64,000 nt of DNA from assembly GCA_902806565.1 (NCBI GenBank), contig CADCXA010000031.1:62001-126000 (forward strand), in the 5' to 3' direction. Of the stretch, positions 1-9,994 are shown piece after piece (within the stretch, counting starts at the first letter, position 1; each line of letters opens with the position of its first letter). The translations under genes and the position numbers were made by a program. Under the pieces are notes generated by a model. That model searched no databases and was not told where the DNA came from. It was given only the letters and a program-made list of their open reading frames with translations. Origin of the DNA: Hypoxylon rubiginosum (taxonomy: Eukaryota; Ascomycota; Sordariomycetes; Xylariales; Hypoxylaceae).

Positions 1-1024
1 GATATTGACGAAACCTTGGAGAGGCTTGGGCACTGTCTGGTTCAGCGTATAGTTGTTCTGTAAGACGACGACGTTGGCTTGTACACTCCGCTGCCCGGGG
101 TAAATAAAAAGGGCCGGAACGATGGCGGTCGCCTTGTCTTGAATGCCTCCTCCCGGGGCTAACCAATTCTGAAAAGCGTGGAGGAACCCTTGGACTTGAC
201 CTTCATCATAGGAAATAGTACCGGCATACATGAGAGAAGCGGGATAGGTCTGGAGATCGAAACGGACGACTATACCATGATTGCTCGAGCTGCCTTTCAG
301 CGCCCAGAACAAGTCTGGGTTGGCTGTAGCATTGGCGCTCGCGATCGTCCCGTTCGCTAAAACAAGCTCAAAGTTGACTACATTGTTGGCCGCCCAGCCA
401 TGCGTGGCGCTGAAATAGCTCAAGCCACCACCCAGAAGCACGCCTGATACACCCACGGGCGCGTATCGTCCGCCCACAACAACGCGGCCTTTGGTAGAGA
501 GCCAGTTATAGACGTCACCCCACCGTAGGCCGGGACCGACGCTTGCGATACTACCATCAGTCGATAGGGCTGTCGAGTTCATCCTCGTCATAGCGATCAA
601 CACGCCCTGGTTGGTCCCGGCGGCGCCCTTTACGGGCATGTGGCCACCGCTCCTAACAGCGAACTGCGTCTGCGTGCGGCGTAACTCGATAGCAGCAGCC
701 GACACATGATTGGCGTTCTCGGGCGTAAAGATGCAGTAAGGGGTGACGAGCGTCGTCCTCGACCAATAGACTGCAAGATTACATATTAGCTTGCATTAGA
801 CTTCAATGCAGATTTCTTGTCTGCTGCATACGTGAGGTTTCATTTATGTATTGCTCGGTCCCTGGCCAGTGAAGTTGATTGGGGAAACGTTGGCCAAGAA
901 CCTGGCAACTTTCGCTCAGAACGGGATCGAGCGACGCGGATGAGTTGGAGCCCGGGACAGTGGCCGAGGACACGGGGAAAAGACGCAAGTAGACACAAAA
1001 AAAAGCTAGTACGTAGTTCTTCAT
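1..1024 (-). CDS. FAD-linked (BBE/PCMH-type) oxidoreductase, partial at left edge
   Basis: Two exons are visible: 832-1024 (first exon) and 770 down to the window edge; the intron at 771-831 is GT-AG. The protein starts with a short positively charged, then hydrophobic stretch ending near an ATVPG sequence, which looks like a secretion signal. The FAD-binding PCMH domain follows: an RSGGH motif, whose His is the usual covalent flavin attachment site, then the VGPGLRWG strand, a GGGLSYFS loop and an FELVLANGT strand. The bicovalent Cys of the second attachment site is replaced, since GWAANNV follows GGGLSYF without a Cys, so mono-covalent flavin is likely. The C-terminal BBE part lies outside the window. 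The gene is divergent from the neighbouring P450 across 404 bp. Such secreted oxidases oxidise late intermediates in many fungal clusters; the substrate here is inferred only from context. Confidence 0.9.
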
Positions 1025-1428
1025 CTTGGATACGTGGACTCTCAGTTAAACAACCAGAACGTCACTTAGAAAAGAACGGCAAAAGCTACGAGAACATAAG
1101 GAAACCAAAGAAAACTTCCATATCGTTGCCATACGTATTATAATAACTTCCATTCGCCGTTAAACAAAAATAACTTCATATTCCGCCTCGTGTTTCGATG
1201 AGCTGAGTGAGCTGAGCCAGCCTAGTCGTGAACTTCCACGCCGCCCGGGCTGACCTTAGAGCAGAGGCGAAGTGCGGTTGCCCGAACAAGTAATTCCCGA
1301 GCTACTAGGGATCGCAACTCGAGACATATTATATACGCGCTATATCTTTGCTTACGCCCCAATATAGAATCTGAACAATGAAAGTCCTGTAGGATTAATT
1401 TATTGAGGCTCGGGTGGCTGGAGACACG
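1025..1428. promoter_or_regulatory. Divergent promoter between FAD oxidase and P450
   Basis: This 404-bp gap separates two divergent genes and should hold both promoters. It contains one TCG-N5-CGA site (separate entry), and a five-codon upstream ORF starts at 1379, 50 bp before the P450 start and in a different frame. I see no other gene. Confidence 0.6.
1312..1322. promoter_or_regulatory. Candidate AflR-type binding site TCG-N5-CGA
   Basis: The sequence reads TCG, then CAACT, then CGA, which is an exact match to the palindromic TCG(N5)CGA site bound by AflR-family Zn2Cys6 factors. It lies 107 bp upstream of the P450 start and about 290 bp from the FAD oxidase start, and an AflR-type factor is encoded 2 kb away. 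A match is expected by chance about once per 4 kb, and I found no other in the cluster promoters, so the support is modest. Confidence 0.35.
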
Positions 1429-3204
1429 ATGACACACCTCCAAAGCTTGTTAGACGGCTCATTTGCCCTTCTCACGTCGCTTGTCGCTATTATACTGATT
1501 GTGGCTGCATTGTACCGATCGACCGGCAAAAGGAGACAGGAGTACATCCCGGGCGTACCTATAATAGGCGTTGAGGGGAATGCGAGTCTGGCAGATGCTA
1601 GAGAGAGGTTTCGAAATAACGCGAAGGAGATGTTACTAGATGGTTACACCAAGGTGAGATCTTAATAAGCTGGAAACATCGTGTTCTAATAATATGCAGT
1701 ACAAAGGGGGGCCATTCTACGTTCCCAGCCCATTGGGCGAGAGATTGATGATTCCGCCTAAATATGTCGAAGAGCTGAAGAGCGCGGCGGTGAAAGACTG
1801 CGACTTCGTGGGCACATTCTTCGAGGCTAGTTCTTCCGGTTCACACCATCGAGCATTGCTGACAGGAAAAAGATGTTCGAGGGTCGCTACACGACGATGG
1901 GAGACAGGTCCACCTTACACCCGCGAGTGGCGAAGACCCAGCTGAACATGAGCCTTGGTACGTGTCCGGCATGTTTCTCGAGGTGACTAACATCCTCGCA
2001 GGTGATATTCTACCTTCGGTAAGAGAGGAGATCGAGGACTCTTTCCGAGAAGCACTGCCCTTGTGCGACGGTACAGCACCCTTCTCATGCGCTGCTCCGA
2101 AGTAACACTAATCCTGATCCAATATAGAATGGACCGAAGTGGCGGTGGCAGACCGATTTGTCACTATCGTAGCTCGTGTATCGAGTCGAATGTTTGGAGG
2201 AACCGAACTGAGTAGGCATAAAGAATGGGTTGATTCGACAATCAATTTCGCAGTGGACGGCTTCGTGCTCGCCCAGAAGCTCAAGGCAGTTCCGGAGTTG
2301 CTGCGGCCCTTGGTTTCAAGAATCTTCCCCGAGATGAAGAAGATATCCGCGCACCACGAGACGGCTCGCAAGGTCATCGTGCCCATTTTGGAACGGAGGG
2401 AGACTCTTCCGAAACAAGAAGCCAAGCCTCGAGACTTCCTACAATGGATGGCAGACGAAGCCAAGGGTGTCGAAAAGAAGAAGAGCTTCTTGTCCAAAAT
2501 CCAGCTCAAGCTCAGCTTTGCTGCTATCCACACTAGCGCCGCGGCACCGGTACAGCTACTCTACGACCTGTGTGTTATGCCCGAGTATGTGACAACTCTG
2601 CGGTCTGAATTGGATCAGGTTCTTCAGGAATACGGCGAACTCAACAAGCAAGCTTTGGCGAAGCTAGAGAAGATGGACAGTATTATGAAGGAAAGTCAAA
2701 GATTCAACCCTCTACTCCTGAGTTAGTAGACGCCCGAAAAAATGACACTAGGATCGCGCTGAAAATTAGAGTGCAGTCACATTTGAGCGAATCATCACCA
2801 AAAACACGACTCTGTCGGACGGGTTTACTATTCCGAGAGGGACGACAATTGGAGTGCCGGCGCAGGCACTATCGATGGACCCTGATCTATACCCCGACCC
2901 AGAGCGATTTGATGGCTTCAGGTTTGTGAAGACGGGTGAAAAGGGGGCGCTTCGAGAGCAATACGCAGCGAGTAATCTTAGGAGTATGGCGTTTGGGTAT
3001 GGTCGCCACGCCTGTCCCGGTCGCTTCTTCGCATCGTGCGAGATCAAAATGATCATGTCTTATCTGCTGCTTAACTATGATTTTAAATTCCCAGAGGCGC
3101 GAAAAGAGAGGCCGTCAAGTGCGGCTGTGGAGACGCAGCTCCTACCGAATCATGACGCTACGATTTGCCTGCGGCAGAGGCCCAGTCGCGTCTGGGCTAA
3201 CTGA
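1429..3204 (+). CDS. Cytochrome P450 monooxygenase, CYP68/ent-kaurene oxidase-like
   Basis: Six exons (1429-1653, 1700-1825, 1873-1957, 2002-2070, 2128-2721, 2777-3204) give 508 residues, the normal length. Residues 10-30 form an N-terminal membrane anchor, so the enzyme should sit on the ER. The K-helix ExxR is ESQR, and the heme loop FGYGRHACPG starts near residue 439 with the thiolate ligand at Cys446. The I-helix reads AAIHTS, without the usual acidic residue, as is common in this subfamily. The second intron (1826-1872) has a GC donor but a good branch site (gctgac) and AG acceptor; removing it restores the family's conserved FEMFEG region. The start is the ATG at 1429, which precedes the anchor directly. 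It converges with the regulator gene at 70 bp. Likely role: oxidation of the terpene skeleton (inferred from context). Confidence 0.93.
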
Positions 3205-3273
3205 AGATACTATGTACCTACTAAAGTCCTATTATGCTGGAATAGGTACATTAGGTAACTACTTAGGTGGATA

Positions 3274-4569
3274 TTACATCAGGTCTGAATTGAGCTGTTG
3301 TAGAGATATCATGGCATTGCGAAGTCGAGGCTCTATGCTTTCGAGAATAGTTTGATGCGCCACCCAGCTCCTGTAAGATGTCGTACTTCTCATCCGCTCT
3401 AAGAACGACCTCAACGATTTTCCTTGTATGACTGCTAGTACGTGGAGCATACTTTTCCATTCTTCCGAAGTATCAACGGAGTAAGTCCCAAGTGACATGT
3501 TTCTCTCCGTGCTTGTCGAGCCGTAAGTGCGTTGGCCGGGATCTCCATCAGATCGGAACTTTTCAGCGTTTGTCGAAGACAAGACGCCATGTAGTCGCTC
3601 GAATTGTAACACGAGGCCGCGGCTAACGAGGGTAAGAAGCATCACATGACTCGAGAGACAGCGGCAGCTAGGACAATCTAACATTGCGTTGCAGGTGGCA
3701 ATGGCGCTCTTGTTTAATGACAGCATACCGTCTATTGTATTCGTACAGGTCTGGAGATCTTGGACGCCGAGTACCTCCAACTTCTCGAGGGCAATGGCTG
3801 CATTCGGCAGGCATGTGCACGTCGAGGGTGCGGTAGGATGCTGTTGGTGGGAACGTCGTGGACTTGGGGATGGCTGAGGTGTGGTTTCATCGATCTGGAT
3901 GCCAAGGATCCAAGGCGGAGTAGGATCGGGGCCTGGTGAACTACCGCCAAGCGCCAAATTTTCTCCAGCGTTCCCGACCCCTGAGCCTGAGATGAGAGGT
4001 GAGCCGCTATGGTGTCCGAGTGGGCATGGGGGTCACATACGATTTGCAGGGGCAGCAGGGGATAAATAGCCTTCGATATCATTGGAAATCGTGCCCGATG
4101 AACCATCGAGAATCCCGTTCATGTAGCTAGTAGTCCAGTTGTGATCCGGGAAAATCTCATCATTATAGTCTACTCCGGGAGCATCTAATAGTATCTCTTC
4201 GCCAGCCTCAGTCCCTGGACCGGTCGGACAAGGTGTTAATAAAGAGCTTGTGATAGGACTCGTAGCGCACTCGGATGGTTGTGACGGGCCCCGGATTGAT
4301 GATATAGACGACCCGCGCCCATCTCTACGAGTCTCTCGTCTGGCCTTGACCGATTGGGAGGTGGAAGGAGAATACGTGCACGTCGTCCTGCTCGCCACAC
4401 ACGCCGCGCAAGCTCTCCTATCGCCCGAACACTTCAACTGTTCAAGATGTTAGCTGAGATGCCTGTATCTCATGTAGATAAGCACCTTTTTAATACGACA
4501 ACTATTACATGCCGAGTGTCGTGGTCGGGTACCGTCCTCCGCACTGGTTGGGACGTTTTCGACTGACAT
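3274..4569 (-). CDS. AflR-type Zn2Cys6 transcription factor
   Basis: Exons 4486-4569, 4041-4437 and 3274-3986 encode 397 residues. The zinc cluster uses Cys21, 24, 31, 38, 41 and 48 with spacing C-x2-C-x6-C-x6-C-x2-C-x6-C, and the first intron (4438-4485) falls inside it, between K28 and L29. A Ser/Thr/Pro-rich linker follows. The C-terminal half has the aflatoxin-regulator-type domain, recognisable from CTCLPNAAIALEKLEVLG and a helical region with a pair of Cys near CPSCRCL. AflR-family proteins are pathway-specific activators that bind TCG(N5)CGA. The second intron (3987-4040) has two in-frame acceptors six bases apart, so two isoforms differing by two residues are possible. An upstream in-frame ATG at 4602 is an alternative start. 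Position inside the cluster suggests it is the local regulator. Confidence 0.88.
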
Positions 4570-5366
4570 TCCGTCCTTGTTGCAGCGAAGAGTCACGAAC
4601 ATGGCGGGCGCATCGTTCCATGGAAAGTAGGAGGTAGGCAATCTACTCTCTAGTCTCGGATGTCTGTCCAAAAGAGGGACTGGTTCTTCGGCGTATGATA
4701 TTTGGGCGACATGGCCGCGACTCGAAAGTACACTCCTTGACCAGCAGAGACTATATGGCGGCTTATGTTTCAAAACCAAGGAATAATACTGGTAACACAG
4801 GAATCCCACAGCTTCTTTGGGGTTGCCTAACTGGCCTGTTGATCAATTGAAAGGAGGTACGTAAGCGCAGAAGCAGGCTGAGGAAGAAGAACGGTAATTA
4901 ATACGGTGCAGCTTATATCAATGTAACCACCTCCATCGCATATTCTTTCTAACAATCCCCGCTCAGAATAACGTGGCTGCGTTGTGCTACCCCAGCGGCA
5001 TCCTGCTCGCAAGAAAAAAAAAGGAGAACGGGGCAAGGACGCAGCCGACTGAGAAAATTCGGGACTACAAGCTAGGGGGGGGTGGGCATGCCAAGGGGAG
5101 ACGACTTCAGACACCACATCAGCCCCCAGGAGGTGGGTAGTCATCGGCCCTTCCATTGTCTCTATTATGCCTCACGAAAGCAAAAGCGGTCGTACTGGTA
5201 TTCAGTTCAGATTGGACATAGTATGCTTATTATTAAATACCACCTTAGTCAGGGATATGCCGACGGGAGTTGAGATATAAGACGCACGAGAGCGCACGCT
5301 TTCCATACGAGGCGGCTGACAGATTGTGCGTTGTGGACGCGGGTTTCACTCCCCACTCTCGTCATC
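4570..5366. promoter_or_regulatory. Divergent promoter region, regulator/membrane protein
   Basis: This 797-bp gap lies between the divergent regulator and rhodopsin-like genes. The frame upstream of the regulator stays open for about 240 bp, but I see no homology there. No TCG-N5-CGA site was found. It includes an A-rich stretch near 5011 and a G-run near 5074. Nothing else is recognised. Confidence 0.5.
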
Positions 5367-6690
5367 ATGGCTAGTGGTACGACCTTGAATGTGGTCAATT
5401 GGATCGGCGCTGGCCTCTCGACGGTCGTCTTCGGAATTAGAGCATGGACTAGACTTTTCATCGTGAGATCAATCGGGCTTGATGATTTTTTTATGCTACT
5501 AGCGTTGGTAGGCTCTTGTCTTATTCCACCTACCTCCTAACCCCTATTTATTTACCTCCCAATATGATTTGCTTTTCTGACGCTAGCTACCTTCTCTAGC
5601 TGGCCGCCTTAGCTGCCGCGGGGTTAATCACGGCTTCAGTCCATTATGGAATGGGATCTCAGACCGAAGGGACCATCCTGGCCTCCAAATACAGCTTTCT
5701 GTCCGGTATTCCAGTTTTGATATCACAGGCCTTTGGCCGCGTTGCGTTCGCACTTACGCTGCTTTCTATCATGGGGGTAACCCCGGCCCGTCAGCGGTTC
5801 CTCTACGCCACCATAGCATTCCAATTTATATGGGTGGTGGTTGTTCTTGCTTTGAGTTACGGATTATGCAGCCCGGTGTCCGCATTCTGGGATCCAGCAC
5901 AAGCACAAGCACAAGAGTGCTTGACCAAATATCACGAGGTGGTAGTGAAAGGCTGGAACTACTTTCAGACAAGTTTAGCAACATCTGTAAACCAATAGAT
6001 AGATCCGCACTAACATAGCTTGCTGTATAGTTTGGGATGCTGGCACTGACTTTTCACTTGCCCTGTTCCCGGCGCTTATATTGGGCTCTACGAATATGAA
6101 GATGCGACTGAAGATTGGGCTTATTGCATTGATGGGTCTGGGTGTTCTGTTCGTAGCATCTCCCCTTACGCTGAAGCGACTTACTCACCATTTGTCACTA
6201 CTAGCACGGGCATATGCGCCATCGTGAAAGCAATCGAGTATGCACTTCTCTTCAGCAATACGGAGAATTCCAACTATGCCCAAGCTACTATTTTCATTTG
6301 GACAGTGTGGGTAGTGCAGCCTCCTATTTTTCCTACTAATTATTAATCTACTTTCTTAGTGTGCAGCTGTATATTGTCATTATAGCCGCTTCTATACCAT
6401 GCTGCCGAGCTTTCTTTAGGAAGAACGACCATACTACTGTTGGAAACTCGAATGAACTGGGCGCTTACAGTCATGGCCGAATCACTCTGAAGCCGAGGCT
6501 GGCCAAGCATCCTCACACACGACAGATCCGGACACAAGCTTCTCGTACTCTAGTAGGAGATCGCGATGATGAGCCGCTAAACATGGGCATGAGCGACTTG
6601 GGTGATGTTTCCTCCGGTATATTACTCTTCCTGTGCTATGTGAATAATGGGCTAATTCCTGATATAGAAGCAGGGAAACAAATAATCTAA
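5367..6690 (+). CDS. Rhodopsin-like (Pth11-related) seven-helix integral membrane protein
   Basis: Five exons (5367-5507, 5600-5972, 6031-6148, 6205-6306, 6360-6690) give 354 residues. The protein has the fungal rhodopsin-domain layout: hydrophobic segments including the helices around LSIMGVTPARQRFLYAT and FIWVVVVLALSYGL, the WDAGTDFSLALFPA helix after the long loop, MGLGVLTGICAIVKAIEY, and the last helix LYIVIIAASIP followed by a hydrophilic tail of about 85 residues. It has no CFEM domain, so it is not a classical Pth11 receptor. The third intron uses the donor GTTCGT. A repeated AQAQAQ comes from a CACAAG repeat. Members of this family are often found beside fungal secondary-metabolite genes, but their role is unknown; sensing or membrane association of the product are guesses. 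Confidence 0.85.
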
Positions 6691-7220
6691 GGCTAGAATC
6701 GACACCGGAGCTCAATATTTGCTATGCTCCAGAGTTCGGGATTCGATAATCAATTGCTTTGGGACAATTTTCTTTTTGGAAGTTCATACGGAACTACTCT
6801 TAGACTTGGTTCCTAGACTTCAGTCGCGATTGTTGCCAACCTTTCCTACCTAGGTACCTTAGCTGGAATGCTTCACGTAGATTTCATCGAAGACATTCAT
6901 CAACACCCGACTTGAACCCTGTTTTATCTAATTTGATATAATGGCTAAGCGGCCTTCTAAAGAGAGCATATATTACGTGCAGTGAGCTTCGCGGCTGTAT
7001 ACATTTGTCTCGTGCATGATACGTCGCACTGAGTTCCTCGAATTCGGGAATCTCTGAAGACGGTTAGAGTCATGTATATTATAGGTACCTAGGTAGGCAA
7101 GACGTGATCCGGGTTTCACGTCGATAGCCACATGGACCGACGTAGAGGTCCCGTTACCTTAGGTACCTAACCTTCTCTCGGTGATGATGCATAACATGTT
7201 GACCTATCTTGTGTTAGGAA
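6691..7220. other. Intergenic region between convergent genes
   Basis: This 530-bp stretch lies between two convergent genes. It carries two copies of the dispersed TAGGTACCTA-type palindrome, at 7082-7097 and 7161-7168. I see no coding potential. Confidence 0.6.
7082..7097. repeat. Dispersed palindrome, TACCTAGGTACCTA family
   Basis: The sequence reads TAGGTACCTAGGTAGG, one of at least ten copies in the window. It is self-complementary over its core GGTACC/CCTAGG. Confidence 0.7.
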
Positions 7221-8179
7221 TCACCACACCATTCGTATCTTCAGCTTATTTTCTTGGACAATTTGAGCTTCTTTCGACGCAAGCTCATCTACGTCCCAAT
7301 TCGACGATAGGTATCTTCCGCTAAGCCACATCCTACGTTCCTTAATGAGCCAGACAATGAAGCTACCGCAAAGACTTGGGTCGTCGGGAAGTACTAATTA
7401 CCATCAGCATCAGTCTCAAGTCCTTCGGTGGAGGTCTACCTAGGTAGTGCGCATAAGATCATACCGTCAAATATCTCCTTGGGGGTAACCTTGCCCATCT
7501 CGGTCTTCACATTGCCCGGGTGTATTGCAGCAGTGAAAGTGTCCGGCTCTGTTGCTGCTAGCATCTCTATGAATCGACATTGTGCAAGCTTGCTGATGCC
7601 ATACGCTGTGTTTGCCCCCGGGCCTCCTGTTGAATGCATCCCGATCGAGCATATCGATATAACGGCTCCGCCACCCGCGCGAGGACCGCGCTTGAGTAGT
7701 GGGAGCATGAAATGCGTCGACAGGTAGAGCCCTTTGCAATTCACGTCCATGGCGGTGGAAAAGTCGTTGGGCGTACTGGCGGTGCGTGTCTCCCACGGCC
7801 CGAAGTAGCCAGCGTTATAGACGAGCACATCGATATGCCCGAGTGCCTCTTGGATCTTAGAAGCGAATGCTTCTACCTCGGAGGGAATCGTGACGTCGCA
7901 CGGTAAATAGATCAAGCGAGTGGAGTCGTTAAGCTCTCGCAGCTTGGAGGGAATGGGAGAAACGTCAATTTCGGCTTGCGGGGCACAGATGCCAATGGCC
8001 GTGGCGCCGGCCGTGGCAAACGAATAGGCTATATTGGCACCGATGTCACGACTTGCTCCTATGATGCACACGTTGAACGGCGAGGGTAGAGAGCCCTGTT
8101 CCACGCTAATGGCCGAGTATGGGGCGTGGTGCGTGGTCGCCGTGAATCTTGAGCCCATGATATCGGCATTCATCGCCAT
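7221..8179 (-). CDS. Short-chain dehydrogenase/reductase (SDR)
   Basis: Two exons (7465-8179 and 7221-7393) encode 295 residues. The Rossmann glycine motif GASRDIG is at residues 41-47 and NAG at 122-124. The catalytic tetrad is N147, S178, Y193 and K197 (YGISK), so the enzyme looks active. The last exon is easily missed: it follows a GT-AG intron (7394-7464) that contains a CTACCTAGGTAG motif, and it supplies the SDR C-terminal segment with WLSGRY and NWDVDEL, typical of this fungal subfamily. The start was taken at 8179; ATGs at 8173 and 8158 are alternatives. It is divergent from the terpene cyclase across 321 bp, which suggests a shared promoter. Likely role: NAD(P)-dependent alcohol/ketone interconversion on the terpene. 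Confidence 0.92.
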
Positions 8180-8500
8180 GACGACCTAAGTTTCGGAGTA
8201 TGAGTGGAATAGAATAAGGACCAGCTATGCGCGGTAGATTGATGCTAACATTCGCATGCCAAGATTGGATCAACGCCGAGCGACCCGACCGTCCTTCAGC
8301 CGTGTAACCAGAAAGTACATGTAGAGCACCCTCCATAAGGCATAAGGAATTACCCAACTTAGGGAATGCCCGAAACTGGCATAAGCTCACCAAGAAAAAG
8401 AGACTTATTTGTACGATGATATCTCAAAAATGGATGCTGATCTTGAATCCTTAAACTTCTTTGCCATTCTATTCATTCTCCCTCTGCTCACAAAGAAAGG
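8180..8500. promoter_or_regulatory. Divergent promoter, SDR / sesquiterpene cyclase
   Basis: This 321-bp gap must contain both promoters of the SDR and the cyclase. A pyrimidine-rich tract lies just upstream of the cyclase start (about 8465-8489). I found no TCG-N5-CGA site. Confidence 0.5.
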
Positions 8501-9579
8501 ATGGTGGCTGCGTCTGATCTCAACGAGATTCCTCCTAGTCTCTTCGCATCAGTATGCCACCCCTTGGTAACACAGGTTTCGGCATCTGTGAATGGATGGT
8601 TTCTCGAAAACTGGAGCTTTCCAGACGAAGCAGCACGCATCAAGTTTGTGAAGACAGGGTTCTCTCGTGTAACATGCCTGTACTTTCCGGTATCGAGGGA
8701 TGATAGAATAAGCCATGCCTGCAAATTGCTCTCTATCCTATTTCTTATTGATGGCACGTAACTCAAATCTACCTAGGTACCTACCTTTGCGCATTATCAC
8801 AACCGCTAACAAGAGCAGATCAGCTGGAATACCTTTCTTTGTCCGATGGCACTGCCTACAATGAACATCTGATGCCATTATGCAGAGGAGACGCACAACC
8901 CAATCAAAACTCCCCAGTCGAGTGGATGATGTACCATATTTGGGAAGAAATGAGGCAGTGCAACAGGGAGCTGGCCAACGGAGTGCTTGAACCGGTATTC
9001 ACCTTTATGAGAGCCCAGACCTCCCCCGAAAGGCTGCAAATCAAAGATCTGGGACCATACCTGAAGTACCGCCAGAACGATGTTGGGCAAATGTACGTGG
9101 ACTACTCTAGAAACATGGGTCAAGTTATGAGATGGAGCCTTGCTAATATTTCATGCAGTCTTCTTGCAGCTCTGATGCGGTACTGTATGGACCTATACAT
9201 TTCTCCCGACGAGCTGGAATCTGTGAAAGGCATAGAGCTGAATGTCGGTCGACACATATCGATCGTAAACGACATCTTCAGCTTCGAAAAGGAGCTAGCA
9301 ACATCCAAGTCTGCCCATAAGGAAGGCGGTGCTCTTTGCTCCTCTGTATCCGTTCTGGCAGAAGAAGTTGGAATTACCACCGGTGCCGCAAAGCGTGTTC
9401 TCTGGTCAATGTGCCGCGAATGGGAGAGACTGCATCAGGACATTGTCACGAAGCGAATCGGGGGCCCGGATACCTGTAGCAACTCGTTGAAAGAGTACCT
9501 TAGAGGCCTGGAGTACCAAATGAGTGGGAATGAGCTTTGGAGCCGTACAACTAGCAGATACGGTCAGGCGGCCGAGTGA
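8501..9579 (+). CDS. Sesquiterpene cyclase, aristolochene synthase-like
   Basis: Exons 8501-8753 and 8819-9579 encode 337 residues, the usual length of fungal aristolochene synthases. These class I cyclases ionise farnesyl diphosphate with a Mg2+ cluster. The aspartate-rich motif DDQLE is at residues 84-88, the second metal motif NDIFSFEKE starts at N235 (N235, S239, E243), and the C-terminal Arg-Tyr pair is R331-Y332. The family block CHPL...GFSRVTCLYFP is in exon 1. The second Asp codon of DDQLE is split by an intron (8754-8818) with a GC donor, a gctaac branch site and an AG acceptor; it also contains the TACCTAGGTACCTA repeat. A GT donor at 8758 could be used instead but would insert three residues into the metal motif. 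This is the core enzyme of the cluster; the exact product cannot be read from sequence. Confidence 0.94.
8770..8785. repeat. Dispersed palindrome inside cyclase intron
   Basis: TACCTAGGTACCTACC lies within the single intron of the cyclase gene, so this repeat is transcribed as part of the pre-mRNA. Confidence 0.7.
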
Positions 9580-9994
9580 AAGACCAAAGGGTTGTTCTAC
9601 ATAGGCTCTTCGTATTGCTTTGTAGTGTAAACGATTTAGCGGCTCATATCAATCTATTCTTCGCCCCCAAGTTCATAACAGTGCTTGCAAATACCTAGGT
9701 ACAGGTACTTAAAGTACCTACCTCGTATAAGTGGCTTGGAGTTGGTGGAGGGCAGTGATCAGGTCTTCTTACGCACGGTACAGCAATGTCTCAGCCTACC
9801 GTATTCTACCGGGCATTCCTAACTCTGAAAGGCCCCTAGTACAGCCCCTTGCTCGCGGATTACAAATTCATTTGTGCTACGTGAATTTCCCCTCTGTAGT
9901 ATTTCAGCTCAGCTCCAGGTTCTAGCTCGAGAGCATTTCCCATTCTTTTTATCAACGTCATTCCGCGCCAAATATATAATCTTCAAAAACTACC
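9580..9994. promoter_or_regulatory. Intergenic region, cyclase 3' end and promoter of SDR2
   Basis: This 415-bp gap lies between two co-directional genes. It contains a cluster of TACCTAGGTA and GGTACTT/AAGTACC inverted sequences at 9692-9723 and a TATATAA box-like sequence near 9973, about 20 bp before the SDR2 start. No gene was seen. Confidence 0.5.
9692..9723. repeat. Dispersed palindrome cluster (TACCTAGGTA / GGTACTTAAAGTACC)
   Basis: A TACCTAGGTA copy is followed directly by a second inverted repeat, AGGTACTT-AAAGTACCT. Together they could form a small hairpin downstream of the cyclase gene. Confidence 0.65.

Noticed and set aside
1826..1872. P450-1 considered a pseudogene because no GT donor restores the frame
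   Set aside because: A GC donor with branch site and acceptor in good positions restores the conserved family sequence, and the whole gene then has 508 residues without a stop.
8839..9579. Terpene cyclase read as a shorter protein beginning in exon 2
   Set aside because: There is no ATG at that point, and the upstream exon supplies the conserved N-terminal part and the metal motif when the GC-AG intron is removed.
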